Notes under the pieces: model-generated
Seen by the model: only the letters and a program-made list of their open reading frames with translations
Databases searched by the model: none
What the model was told of the DNA's origin: nothing
Program-made: the position numbers and the translations under genes
Part shown: positions 12,451 to 24,019 of the stretch, one piece after another
Layout of the letters: the number at the start of each line of letters is the position of its first letter
Position numbering within the stretch: position 1 is the stretch's first letter
DNA from: Glandiceps talaboti
Taxonomy: Eukaryota > Hemichordata > Enteropneusta > Spengelidae
Length of the DNA stretch: 64,000 nt
Reading direction: 5' to 3'
Assembly: GCF_964340395.1 (NCBI RefSeq)
Contig: NC_135557.1
Coordinates: 845,646-909,645, forward strand

Positions 12451-13145
12451 CTCGGTCCTACTAATTTGTGCCCGAGACTGCCCGGACGCTGCCCGGGCCA
12501 AATGTAGGAATCTTTTTGCTGTTCTTGGTGCAGATTACTGCTTTTAAACCAAAACAAATCTTTGTCGCAGCAAAAAGCAGAGTGTGAAGAGTTGAAAACA
12601 TCGTTTTTACACAACAACAAAATCCACGACCAAGTGATCTTATTTCAGGACGGCATTTTGATAGTCACACTCGACCATTCTACGATAGGGGTGCCAGGAA
12701 AGTTAACTTTGACGTGTGTAAGAACACATGCATGTTTGTGACACAAATATTTCACCATCCTTTTGTAATTACACAGAAAGTCTCTTGGCAAACATCCACG
12801 ACTGTTGACAGTTTCTATATCGGGCGTTGCATACAGTACTAAAAACTTTTCCGCCCATGCTAAGACTCCTGCAACCCCTCCTACAAAATGGTCGAGTCTT
12901 GAGTCCAAGATGGCGTTCAGTTTACTGAGTTAGTAGTGCAGGAACGGGGGTGCAATGTTTGTGTGATAAAACGGTGTTTTAAGCATTTACAAATCTACTT
13001 TTGCGTGATAGTAATTATGTTATATCTGTAGTGTGGAAATCTGTGATTAAAATGGTAATCACACTTCTACTTTGGGCCCGGGCAGTGTCCGGGCAGTCCC
13101 GGGCAATGTACGGGCAGTCCCGGGCATAAATTAGTAGGACCCGAG
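12451..13145. mobile_element. inverted-repeat element with CCCGGGC-rich ends (family F)
   Basis: The left end (GGTCCTACTAATTTGTGCCC, then GAGACTGCCCGGACG) is mirrored at the right end, whose reverse complement reads GGGTCCTACTAATTTATGCC followed by CGGGACTGCCCG. The termini hold repeated GGGCAGT(C)CC sub-motifs, unlike the AT-rich surroundings. An 87-codon frame on the minus strand (12645-12908) lies inside. No known transposase is recognised. Confidence 0.65.
12645..12908 (-). CDS. hypothetical 87-aa ORF inside family F element
   Basis: The frame starts MDSRLDHFVGGVAGVLAWAE and contains several Cys and His residues (LCHKHACVLTH) but no domain I recognise. It lies between the inverted ends of the family F element. 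It could be one exon of a transposon protein, or a chance frame. The start is preceded by CCATCTTGGACTCAAG, with no supporting context beyond that. Confidence 0.25.
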   Translation of the reverse strand: MDSRLDHFVGGVAGVLAWAEKFLVLYATPDIETVNSRGCLPRDFLCNYKRMVKYLCHKHACVLTHVKVNFPGTPIVEWSSVTIKMPS

Positions 13146-13608
13146 CCTAAAGAAGTTGAGTGATAGTTAGTTGGGTGAATTCAATATCTGCAGGAAACAG
13201 GTATTGGAGGCGGAAGTTCCGATTAAAAGATTGCGTTTGTTTTTTCCATCAAAGCTCACAACTCGTCACGTGATTAAAACAATGCTATGCTTCAGTCGAT
13301 ACAAGCCAAAAATAGACCCAGTGCTTGTCTGGATTTTGAACTCTGACCTTACTCGACTGCCTGACAACTAATGCGCGAGTCGAGTCACGACTGATATACA
13401 ATGGTCGATCGATTGACCCCTGTGTGACCTCTACTGCTATAGTACATTGATAATTAATTGCCATAGTAAACATAAACTTACATGGTTAGTTTATTTACTA
13501 TCACCACCAGCTGTTGTAAAAGAAATGAGATCGTGAGGGAATCTGTTCCCTAAATAAATTCTTTACTAACTAAGACTTTACGAGCGAAAATTCAAACACT
13601 GTCAGTTA

Positions 13609-13871
13609 GGGAGCCTTCAGTAATTACGAGTGGTGGGGGCCGGGGGTTGTGGGAGGGTCACATTTTACGTTGACTCATTTTATGACCTACATATATTGTA
13701 CTTGTTACCATACAGTGAGAAGATACAATTCTTGTAAAATGCACTCTGCACTATTTCAAACAAAGTCTACAATTCTGAGAGAAACAACAGACATCCCTTT
13801 AAATTAAGGCTCATATTTAGCTAAACTGCATGTAGTTACAATTTACTGTTTTCCACATGCCAAACAAGTCC
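13609..13871. mobile_element. family C end fragment
   Basis: TTA followed by GGGAGCCTTCAGTAATTAC at 13606-13627 is a family C terminus. Behind it come a G-rich tract and GTCACATTTTAC, as at the C1 left end. The sequence continues only to the start of the family A copy at 13875, so this is a truncated or split copy. Confidence 0.6.
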
Positions 13872-13874
13872 TAA

Positions 13875-15076
<1,202 letters not shown>

Positions 15077-15730
15077 GTGAAGTCCATCCGTCTGTCTGTC
15101 CGTCCATCCGTCCGACGTTTTTTGGAGATGCCTGGGCCGATTTTTTTCAAACTTTGTACTGAGGCAACATACTGTGGCATACATATGCACGTCAATTTGT
15201 TTCATGATACAATCCAATATGGCCGCCTAGCAGCCATTTTGTTTGCGAATTTTCCATGTCCAAAGCCATAACTCAGAAATGCTTGAACAGATCTCATTCA
15301 AAGTTGCTATTATCACAGTGTTCTATGACATACATGTGCATATCCAATTTTGTTATGATACAATCCGATATAGCTGCCTGGCAACCAATTTGTTGGCGCA
15401 GTTTTCATGTCCAAAGCCATAACTCAGACATGCTTGAACAGCCCCCCCCCCCGTACCCAACCCATCCTTTATTGTTGAATGGTTTATTCCATCACGTCAT
15501 CTTGAAGAGTAGGCATGTTCCATGTCCAACGAGGAGACACAACATGAGTAGGCATGTTCCATGTCCAATGAGCAGACACAACATATTTAAGTCTGTTTGA
15601 TTTAGGTTCACAGGTGTTGTTGCGTGATCAGAGTAGTGACATCAAAAACAACCATATGAGGCCAAACAACATTAACCAGGTTTTAAAATGACAACATAAA
15701 CTGCCAGTTCCTTAAAACCCAATCATAGCG
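15077..15730. mobile_element. family P dispersed repeat (copy 1)
   Basis: It starts with a GTCCATCCGTCTGTC-like tract. It then has a partly tandem ~150-bp module containing TTTTTTTCAAACTTTGTACT, CAATATGGCCGCCTAGCAGC and CCATGTCCAAAGCCATAACT. It ends with AAAACCCAATCATAGCG. The same order of blocks occurs at 38322-39012. Open frames across it are repeats of this module and do not look like real genes. The superfamily is unknown. Confidence 0.65.
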
Positions 15731-15861
15731 TGGACTATGTCATTCTCATAGTGATGGATTTTTTGGATAAAAGTTAAAGTAAAATACACCAAGGAAACAA
15801 ACCTGTAAAGTATAGATTCAAGAAACGTGAAGTCACAATGTTTCAAAGCAAACAACAGCAG

Positions 15862-15912
<51 letters not shown>
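15862..15912. repeat. (CAT)17 microsatellite at the 3' end of the Tx1-like LINE
   Basis: Seventeen CAT units, which read (ATG)n on the LINE strand. They directly abut the LINE 3' end (AAAAG on the minus strand). A matching CAT tract lies at the LINE 5' side (21803-21833). Confidence 0.95.
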
Positions 15913-15913
<1 letters not shown>

Positions 15914-16124
15914 TTTTCAATGGGACATTTATTCGTATTTGCCCTATTTACAGTGAAGTGTTAAAATATTTACAATTATACAGTTCAGCAAAGTACGAAT
16001 CTTGTCAATGTACAAATACACTATTTACATGTTTAAATTATTCATAACGTACGTAGCTAATAAATGGGTTCAAAACAGATGTTGTTGGAGTTACTGTGAC
16101 ATGTTTAAGTTAAGTAAAGCAGTG

Positions 16125-19100
16125 CTAAAATTCTAAATGTAATTGTCCATTTGATACGCTGCAGATGGCGTTGTTGATGCTCCAAGTTGAGTTGAATATC
16201 GTTAGTTGTTCCTTAAGTTTGTAATGTTCAAATTCAATCAGTAGTCTGGTGCGAATTCGTGTTTTGAATATTTCCAGTGGGTCGATGGGTGTTACGTCGT
16301 TGGTTTTATTTCTTCTGGCAAGATGGATCGATAGCTTCGCTGTAGATGTGATATGGACGAATAGAAGAAGGGCATTTTTGCTGATAAAGGTGCTGTTTTT
16401 CTTCGGTGGGTTTATGAAGAACCATGCCGCTGGTGTAGTTTGATTGTCGTTGGTAAGATGTGATGAGATTGTAGTTATAAAATCCAGAAGCTGTTGAATA
16501 TGTAAGCAATCCAGGAAAATGTGAGATAGGGAATCTTGTTCTTCACAAAGCGGACAGTTTGAGTCTGGTCGGAAGCCCGCGTTGTGCAGGAATGTACCAG
16601 TTGTGTATGCACCGTGCATGATACGCCATTGTAGGTCTCCCTCTCTTTGTATTGTTGGTGGGTAATAGCAAGCTTTGAAATTGGGTTTTATGGAATCTGG
16701 TAGACTGAGGATATCTCTCCATACGGTATCTAATCTGGTCGGTAGCTTTAATGCGTGTTGTGCCAAGATCAGGTATTTATAAATGGCACCTTTTTCCAGT
16801 TTATACAGTGCCAGGTTGAGTTCCGGTGAATGATGGAGTTCAATTGAATACTGTGTATTTACAACATTTACATGTGGGGAGTCTTCTAAGTGGTTGTGAA
16901 TTATTGTTTTCAGTTTGATAGGTATTGCCTGGTGAATAGTTTTGATTGTGAGATTTAAGATGCGTTCGGATCTAATGTTTACAGTGTCCTTGAGGTCGTA
17001 TGAGGTTAGCCAACGTTTTTCTTCTATATTGATGAGGTCTTTTATTGTTGTAATGCCTGCGTCTATGAAGTGGGTCAATGAGAATGGCGACGAACGTAAT
17101 GGGTGTAGTATAAGTGGGTTATAGAACAGCGGCTCGTTTAGAATATCTGAAAAGGTTTCTGGTTCTCCTTTTCGGATCTTGTCTATTGCGTTCCAACAAT
17201 GTAACAATTCGATATAGAATTTTGGTATACGTGTTTTGTTAAGAGTTACGCCGGTTGTGAGGAATAGTTGCTTTTTGTAGTGTAGGTTGCCAACTTTGTT
17301 GAGGAAGTAGTCCATGAATGAAAAGCATGGGTGAAGATGATCGTGGTAGAGGTATCGTTGGATGTGTCCGAGGCGTAGTGAGGTTAGGCGGGTTGAAAGG
17401 TGAGTAAGTCCTTGTCCGCCCTTGGAAAGTGGTAAGCACATTGTTTCGATCGGAATCCAGTGACGACCTTGCCAGACAAAGCGTAAGAATTGAGTTTGAA
17501 TATATGAAACAGTGTCTTTACTTGGAGTAGTGCAGTTAAGTCTGTGGAGAAGTTTGGATGAGATGATCTGGTTTATGATGAGTACTCTTTTCTGGTATGA
17601 CATGCATGGGGCATACGCCGACCATTTCTTAATTTTACTTTCTGTGATGTCGATTAGTTCGGTCCAGTTCTTTCGATTATATTGTTCGCTGTTTCCTAGG
17701 TATACACCTAGAAGTTTAAGTCCATTTGGGTTCCACTTTATTCCGAGTGGGTTATCAATTCGTTGGCGCCAGTTCCCTACCCACAGTCCTTCAGATTTTT
17801 CATAGTTTACTTTGGCATTAGAGGCCTTTTCGTATTCGGAGAGACAGGTTTTTAATCTGTGGAAGTCTTCATCTTTGGTTTGCAAGATTTCAACGTCATC
17901 GGCGTAGGCTGACAGATATGAAGTGTGATTTGGAATGACGGGTATTGATAGTCCTGTGATACCGCTTGCGTTTCTTATTTTGTGTAGGAGTGGTTCGAGG
18001 GCAATTATGTAGAGTTGTCCTGAGAGAGAGCATCCTTGTCTAATTCCCCGTTTAATGTTTAAAGGGGCTGTTAGTGTACTGTTGATGCGAATGAGAGATT
18101 GAATGTCTGTATATATGACTTTGATGGAATTTGTGAAACGAGGTCCAAATCCGAATGATTCAAGTGTTTTTTGCAGGTAGCCGTGGTGGACGCGATCGAA
18201 TGCCTTTTCTTGGTCAAGGGCGAGGATTCCAAGCGAGGTATTGTTTTCGTTGGCAAGAGAAATGCTGTCTCGAAGTAAATGGATGTTGTCGAAGATCAGT
18301 CGGCCTGGAATGCCACAAGTTTGGTCTTTGTGTATGATTGTTGAGATGACTGAACGGAGTCGTAGTGAGAGTGTTTTTACAAGAATTTTATAATCACTGC
18401 ATAACAGGCTTATGGGTCTCCAGTTTTTAACTCTGGTATTGTCCCCCTTTTTTGGATGCAGACTTATAATGGCTCTACGGCAAGAAAGTGGCAGTTGACC
18501 GTTTTTGAGTGATTGGGTGAGTACAGAGTGCACGTCTTTGCCTATTAGCGACCAGAAAGTTTTGTAGAATTCGTTTGGTAATCCATCTATTCCTGGGGAA
18601 CGATCTGTTGAGAGTAAAGTAACTGCATGGGTGAATTCTGCAAAAGTTATTTCGCTATCCAGATATTCGCGATCTTCTTCGTTTATTTGTGGTAAATTAT
18701 TGAGAATTGTGTTTTGTGATGTTAGGTCGACTGGTTCGGGTGTATATAGTTCCTGGTAGAAACTGTAAATAATGTCACGGATTTCTTTTGGATCTTCAGT
18801 GATTGTATTGTCGTTACGTTTGAGGTGTACAATTGGTCTAGTTTTTCCTCTTTCTCGTTCAAGGGCAAACATGAATTTGCTAGAAACTTGACTGTCATTG
18901 AGAATTGTATGTCGGGCCCGGACAGCTGCTCCTCGACTTTCGTAATTGACAAGTTCAATCAGGACTTTTTTCTTTTCATTATATTCATTGATTAGGCTAT
19001 TGTCATTATGCAATCTTTGTTCAAGGTGTTGTGTATCACGTTCCAGCTGAGCTATTTTCTGTTTATGTACATTGCGTTTTGATATGCAATATTGTTGAGT

Positions 19101-19994
19101 CAGCAATTTTATTTTCAGTTTTCCAATTTCCCACCAGGTGAGTATATCCTTATAGTTGACCTTTTCCTTTTGCCAGTTCACCCAGAAATACGTAATGATT
19201 TCATGGTACTGTTCATGTGTTAGGATTTCGGTATTGAGACACCAGAGTGGGCTTCGTTTGTTTATTTGTTTCTGTGATATTGTCACTTTTACAAGAGAGT
19301 GGTCGGAGAAGGCGAGTGTAGAGTTCTGGATAGAGACTGTTTTGATTCGGGTTTTCATCCACTTGTTTATATAGATCCGATCTAATCGTGCTTTCGATTC
19401 ATTTTTGTGCCAAGTGTAGTTTCGATCGTTTCCATGGTAGTGACGCCAACTGTCAATAAGTTTGTATTTATTTACGATGTTACTGAGGGCACGAACTGTA
19501 TGGCGGTCTGAATCCGCGCAATGAAGTCTATCGAGTTCCGGCTTGAGGGTGCAGTTAAAATCGCCTCCTAGAATAATCAGATCTTCATTTAGACTTGATA
19601 ACACTGTGTTAAGGCGAGCAAAGCAATGTAATCGTTCTTTGGCGTTTGTATGAGCATATACGTTTATTATATTGATAACTGTATCGTTGACTTTAACATG
19701 GATATGTAGTAGGTGGCCTGGGATAATTTCTGTTTTTTTGATAATGTCTATTTTTGTGTTCGGATGAAATAGAATTGCGACGCCTCCACTGTTGTTGGTG
19801 CCATGGGATAGAAAACATTTTCCACGCCATACTAGGGGCCAGGTGGTTTCTTCATTTATGCTGGTGTGCGTTTCTTGCAGGAGGTAGAAATCTGCTTGAT
19901 TGGACTGTTTCAAGTGTTCGAATATTTTGTATCGTTTCATTGAGTCGCGACATCCACGTGTATTTAGTGTCACACACGATAGGAGCGCCATCAT
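16125..19994 (-). CDS. LINE ORF2: APE endonuclease and reverse transcriptase, Tx1/L1 group
   Basis: A 1289-residue open frame. Residues 1-240 form an apurinic-type endonuclease: N11 in TLNTRG, E41 in LQETHT, Y113, D145/N147 in GGDFNC, D205 in RLDRIYI, and S230-D231-H232. Residues ~455-780 are the reverse transcriptase. Motifs are SPGIDGLPNEFY, WRPISLLCSDYK, the first catalytic Asp at 594 (LDQEKAFDR), RQGCSLSGQL, and YADD at 697-700. A C-terminal Cys-Cys-His-Cys knuckle is at C1147, C1150, H1158, C1163. All catalytic residues are present. It would nick the target and copy the element RNA by target-primed reverse transcription. Two adjacent ATG codons (19994, 19991) can start it, 26 nt after the ORF1 stop. 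Length and layout match Tx1-type ORF2. Confidence 0.93.
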   Translation of the reverse strand: MMALLSCVTLNTRGCRDSMKRYKIFEHLKQSNQADFYLLQETHTSINEETTWPLVWRGKCFLSHGTNNSGGVAILFHPNTKIDIIKKTEIIPGHLLHIHVKVNDTVINIINVYAHTNAKERLHCFARLNTVLSSLNEDLIILGGDFNCTLKPELDRLHCADSDRHTVRALSNIVNKYKLIDSWRHYHGNDRNYTWHKNESKARLDRIYINKWMKTRIKTVSIQNSTLAFSDHSLVKVTISQKQINKRSPLWCLNTEILTHEQYHEIITYFWVNWQKEKVNYKDILTWWEIGKLKIKLLTQQYCISKRNVHKQKIAQLERDTQHLEQRLHNDNSLINEYNEKKKVLIELVNYESRGAAVRARHTILNDSQVSSKFMFALERERGKTRPIVHLKRNDNTITEDPKEIRDIIYSFYQELYTPEPVDLTSQNTILNNLPQINEEDREYLDSEITFAEFTHAVTLLSTDRSPGIDGLPNEFYKTFWSLIGKDVHSVLTQSLKNGQLPLSCRRAIISLHPKKGDNTRVKNWRPISLLCSDYKILVKTLSLRLRSVISTIIHKDQTCGIPGRLIFDNIHLLRDSISLANENNTSLGILALDQEKAFDRVHHGYLQKTLESFGFGPRFTNSIKVIYTDIQSLIRINSTLTAPLNIKRGIRQGCSLSGQLYIIALEPLLHKIRNASGITGLSIPVIPNHTSYLSAYADDVEILQTKDEDFHRLKTCLSEYEKASNAKVNYEKSEGLWVGNWRQRIDNPLGIKWNPNGLKLLGVYLGNSEQYNRKNWTELIDITESKIKKWSAYAPCMSYQKRVLIINQIISSKLLHRLNCTTPSKDTVSYIQTQFLRFVWQGRHWIPIETMCLPLSKGGQGLTHLSTRLTSLRLGHIQRYLYHDHLHPCFSFMDYFLNKVGNLHYKKQLFLTTGVTLNKTRIPKFYIELLHCWNAIDKIRKGEPETFSDILNEPLFYNPLILHPLRSSPFSLTHFIDAGITTIKDLINIEEKRWLTSYDLKDTVNIRSERILNLTIKTIHQAIPIKLKTIIHNHLEDSPHVNVVNTQYSIELHHSPELNLALYKLEKGAIYKYLILAQHALKLPTRLDTVWRDILSLPDSIKPNFKACYYPPTIQREGDLQWRIMHGAYTTGTFLHNAGFRPDSNCPLCEEQDSLSHIFLDCLHIQQLLDFITTISSHLTNDNQTTPAAWFFINPPKKNSTFISKNALLLFVHITSTAKLSIHLARRNKTNDVTPIDPLEIFKTRIRTRLLIEFEHYKLKEQLTIFNSTWSINNAICSVSNGQLHLEF

Positions 19995-20020
19995 AAGTGC
20001 TGTATAGAGGAAGTGTCTAA

Positions 20021-21658
20021 TCAGTTCGAAGATGCTGATGGTAGAGAGTCTTTAACATTTGGTTTTTTTCCGACTGTTCTCAAGTGTAATTTTATTTTTG
20101 TTACGAGCTTATAGATCCGTGCTTTAGTGGCAGTTGTGAGGGGCTGTGTAGAACGGTAATGAAGTAGATTTTTTGCGAGGTCTTTGAGGTTAGGATCGAA
20201 ATCAGTACATTGTTCGATGAATTTTTTGGAGTGTTTTATTTCTGTCAGGAATTCTTCTATTGACTTTGCTGATATTCCGTAGCTTGCTGACGTGTCTGAT
20301 ATGTCTGACATGACCGATTCGTTATCGTCGATTTCATTCATTGGTGTATCTGTACTTTCTTGCGTTGATTCACTGAGAGTGGAGTCTAGTGGTGAGTACG
20401 AGATACTCTGGCTATCTAATGTTTGCGAAGGTGACTGTAGCGGTGTAAGTCCGGATAGTTGGAAGGATGGTGTCGGGTCCGGAGTTGAAACTGGTGATGC
20501 GATGGAGAAATTGAGGTCTGGAGAAGGAGGGAAAGGTGGAGGAGGGGTTAGTACCCTCTCTTCGACGGTAGTGTTCGTATTGTGCTGCGTTACGTTGTTT
20601 TGATCGACAAGGCTGTTAACTGTTTCGGGTCTTTGTGGTTTTGTTGTGTTCTGGGCAGTATGCTTTTCTGGTGTATCGTTTCTGTCTTCTTCATTTGTAT
20701 CGGTGTTTCTTGGAGTTGTTTCGTTGTTTGCTTTTCCACCTTTTGCGGTCGGAACGGTGTTTTCATTTGTAGCAAGTTGACTTATGTTCATGGGCTCTGT
20801 TGTGATGTTGTCTTGTTGAGCCTCGTTTGCGGTCAGTTCAGTTGTTTTGTTTACAGGTGGTTGATTAACGTCCATTGGTTCTGTTGTGATGTTAACAGGT
20901 TGGACAGTAGTATCGGTATGCGTGTTATTGTTGTTTACGTTTTGTTGGTTGCCATCTTGATTTGCGGTATTTGTGTTATCGTTATCTTGTATTGATTGTC
21001 CTTGTTGACAGTTTCGCTGAATATGTCCTGTTTGATTACATTTGAAACATCTCATTTCGTCGGTTGATAGATATATTGTGTGGTTTTTACCTTCAAATTC
21101 AATGGTGGTTGGTCCGTTTATGTATCCACGCAGGTCGGTGTCAAGTAGGACGAACACTTGTCTACGGAAGGATTGTACATGTCTTAGTTTCTCGTCTTTG
21201 CATCCGAGCGGGATTGTTTTGATTCCACTGACGAGTTTTCCGAATCTTGACAATTCATGTTCTATAAGTTCGTTCGGAATAAAAGGTGGAACTCCAGATA
21301 CCACTATTTTCGTTGCCGGTTTTACCAGTGGTTCAACATGACTTGTGTAGCCACCTACTTGTAAGCCATTAATACAAATGGTTTCCACCCAGGTTACAGA
21401 GTTTAAATAAACGATAACTGATCCATGGGCTCTTGAAGCTGCTTTGATATTACCTGGACCGGTTACTTCGGCTACTGCCTTGAGAAATGTCTCGACAGGG
21501 ACTCCGTCTATTGGTTCACACTTGATGGCATGTTTCCTGGTTAGACCGGCGAATAACGTAGGGAGTTGGCCTGTGGCTCGGGTGGCCATCTTGGCTTTGT
21601 TCACCCACCACGAGCCCCTGGAATTGGATCCACGAAAATCTCTCCAATCACTATCCAA
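20021..21658 (-). CDS. LINE ORF1: RNA-binding protein with zinc knuckle, Tx1-like
   Basis: A 545-residue frame upstream of ORF2 on the same strand. Residues ~115-195 (TKIVVSGVPPFIPNELIEHE onward) look like an RRM-type fold. They are followed by one CCHC knuckle at C204, C207, H212, C217 (CFKCNQTGHIQRNC). Residues ~220-450 are a low-complexity Asn/Thr/Ser/Pro-rich linker, followed by a more ordered C-terminus (SIEEFLTEIKHSKKF). The arrangement matches the ORF1 proteins of Tx1-type LINEs, which bind the element RNA. The start may be M1 (21658) or M24 (21589, MATRATGQLPTLF). The latter looks better because residues 1-23 are compositionally unlike the rest. Confidence 0.85.
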   Translation of the reverse strand: MDSDWRDFRGSNSRGSWWVNKAKMATRATGQLPTLFAGLTRKHAIKCEPIDGVPVETFLKAVAEVTGPGNIKAASRAHGSVIVYLNSVTWVETICINGLQVGGYTSHVEPLVKPATKIVVSGVPPFIPNELIEHELSRFGKLVSGIKTIPLGCKDEKLRHVQSFRRQVFVLLDTDLRGYINGPTTIEFEGKNHTIYLSTDEMRCFKCNQTGHIQRNCQQGQSIQDNDNTNTANQDGNQQNVNNNNTHTDTTVQPVNITTEPMDVNQPPVNKTTELTANEAQQDNITTEPMNISQLATNENTVPTAKGGKANNETTPRNTDTNEEDRNDTPEKHTAQNTTKPQRPETVNSLVDQNNVTQHNTNTTVEERVLTPPPPFPPSPDLNFSIASPVSTPDPTPSFQLSGLTPLQSPSQTLDSQSISYSPLDSTLSESTQESTDTPMNEIDDNESVMSDISDTSASYGISAKSIEEFLTEIKHSKKFIEQCTDFDPNLKDLAKNLLHYRSTQPLTTATKARIYKLVTKIKLHLRTVGKKPNVKDSLPSASSN

Positions 21659-21801
21659 AAATTCCCTTTTGACTTTTTAGATGAGAGAAAATGTTATGTT
21701 AGGAGTTTATAGTTGACGATTATTGTCCGATGAGCTAAACAAGATGACGCAAATTGACGAATATACGGAGCGACTTTTTCACACGTCTTTCCAATATGGA
21801 G

Positions 21802-22240
<439 letters not shown>

Positions 22241-22262
22241 CAAGGTATTGTTGTTTGAGTTA

Positions 22263-22420
22263 GGGAGCCTTCAGTATTTACAAGGGGCGGGCCGGAGGAA
22301 ATCACACATGGTCTGTTAAGAAAAACATGATTCTCCCCCCATTCTCCATTCGTAAAAAGTGACCCTCCCCTTTGTCCCATTTTGTAGAAAAGGACCCTCC
22401 CCATGACATTTGCATATACC
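22263..22420. mobile_element. family C terminal fragment
   Basis: TTA plus GGGAGCCTTCAGTATTTACA and a G-rich tract are followed by C-rich blocks with AAAAAGTGACCCTCCCC. This resembles the two subterminal regions of family C brought together. It may be a short internally deleted derivative. Confidence 0.5.
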
Positions 22421-22679
22421 TAACGTTAATTAATATTCCCATTATATGTATACATACAAATTAAATGATTTTGACTCTTAGAAAGCAATATTTGTACATA
22501 TACTACCACTGCAATGTCTACTTCTTATCACTATCAAACTGACAAACATTGGTTGCAGTAGGGAAAGTAAGCTTTCCATTCATGTATAATACATGAAGAT
22601 TTGACGATGGGGAAAAATGGGGAATACTTTTTAGCACAACTGAACCGAGGTTCAGTAGTGCTATAGGGATCGCCCGGCG

Positions 22680-22696
22680 TCTGTCTGTGTGTCTGT

Positions 22697-22782
<86 letters not shown>
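22680..22782. repeat. (GT)n microsatellite
   Basis: A CTGTCTGTGTGT start passes into a nearly pure GT tract of about 80 bp, inside element E. Confidence 0.97.
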
Positions 22783-22785
<3 letters not shown>

Positions 22786-23329
22786 CAACTTAAAGTCAAA
22801 AACTGCTGAACCGATTGCCATGATATTTGGTGGGTCCATTACCTTGGGTGTCTAGTTGGGAAATTGTTCAAATCAAAATGATCGCATCACAGGTGTGTGA
22901 TTTGGGTCAAAAAATGTGATTTTTGGTCAAAAAACTTAAACTCAGAAACTACTGGGCAGATTGGTGCGAAATTTGGTGGGAAGATTCTTTAGGAAGTGTA
23001 AAGTAAGATTTGTTCATGACATGATGATTCCATCAGTGATATGCAAATTAGGGCTAAAAATGTGTCTTTTTGGTTAAAAATCTATAATTCCAAAACTACT
23101 TAGCAGATTGGGCTGAAATTTGATGGGGATGCATTTAGGGATGTATGGATGAAGATATATTAAGCATACAATAATTCCATGAGTGATATGCAAATTAGAT
23201 GTAAGAATGTTCATTTTTGGTCAAAAACTTATATCTCAAAAAGTACTTGGTCAATGAGTCTGAAACTTGATGAGATGGTTCCGAAAGTGTTATTCTGCAG
23301 ATTTTCTTCAATTTTTTTTGACAAAATTG

Positions 23330-23965
23330 GCCCTAGCAACCATGACCAAACCCTTAGCAACAACCAAAGGGTAGTATACTTTGGTCAAATAACAACATCA
23401 TCTGGTAGGCAAGTGAGTAAACATTCAAAAAATGTATGCAAATACCCTAGCAACCATGACCACGCCCATAGCAACAGCCAAACGGTGGTGTATTTCACAA
23501 AGATAACAGGGTTTAATAGACAATTGAATAAACATTCAAAAAATGTATGTAAATTTGCATAGCAACAAGACCACACCCATAGCAACAGCCAAATAATCAC
23601 GTGTATTGCAAAGATAACAACAGGAATAGAAAGACAAATGAATAAACATTCAAAAATGTATGCAAATACCCTAGTAACCATGACCATGCCCATAGCAACA
23701 GCCAAACGGTGGTGTATTTCACAAAGATAACAATGGGGTTTAATAGACAATTGAATAAACATTCAAACAATGTATGCAAATACCCTAGCAACAAGACCAC
23801 GCCCATAGCAACAGCCAAATGATCACGTGTATTGCAAAGACAATATCAGGAATTCATACATAAGTGAACAAAAACATACATAAATGTATGCAAATATATC
23901 TAACAACATGACCACACCCATAGCAACAGCCAAATGATAGCAAATGAACACCTATTGTTAGCATG
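23330..23965 (+). repeat. family R tandem array, ~118-bp units
   Basis: About five units share CCCATAGCAACAGCCAAA, TATTTCACAAAGATAACA and AATAAACATTCAAAAAATGT. The units are the reverse complement of those at 7740-8340. Apparent open frames on the minus strand are translations of the repeat. Confidence 0.85.
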
Positions 23966-24019
23966 GACTAGCATATGGATAAACATTTTTTAAAACTGTA
24001 CAGTTGTGCTACAACGCCA

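Larger units (their letters stand above)
15913..21801 (-). mobile_element. full-length Tx1-like LINE retrotransposon
   Basis: On the minus strand the element runs from GACTCCATATTGGAAAGACG near 21801 to CCCATTGAAAAG near 15914, about 5.9 kb. It has a short 5' UTR, ORF1 with a CCHC knuckle, a 26-nt gap, ORF2 with endonuclease and reverse transcriptase, and a ~210-bp 3' UTR. Both ORFs are open from end to end. CAT/GAT triplet tracts lie immediately at both ends in the same orientation. This fits insertion into a (GAT)n microsatellite, although a 3' tail of the element could give one of the two tracts. Confidence 0.88.

Noticed and set aside
23385-23818. Hydrophobic frames with repeated VWLLLWAWSW
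   Set aside because: They result from reading the family R tandem unit. They resemble membrane proteins only because of the repeat composition.
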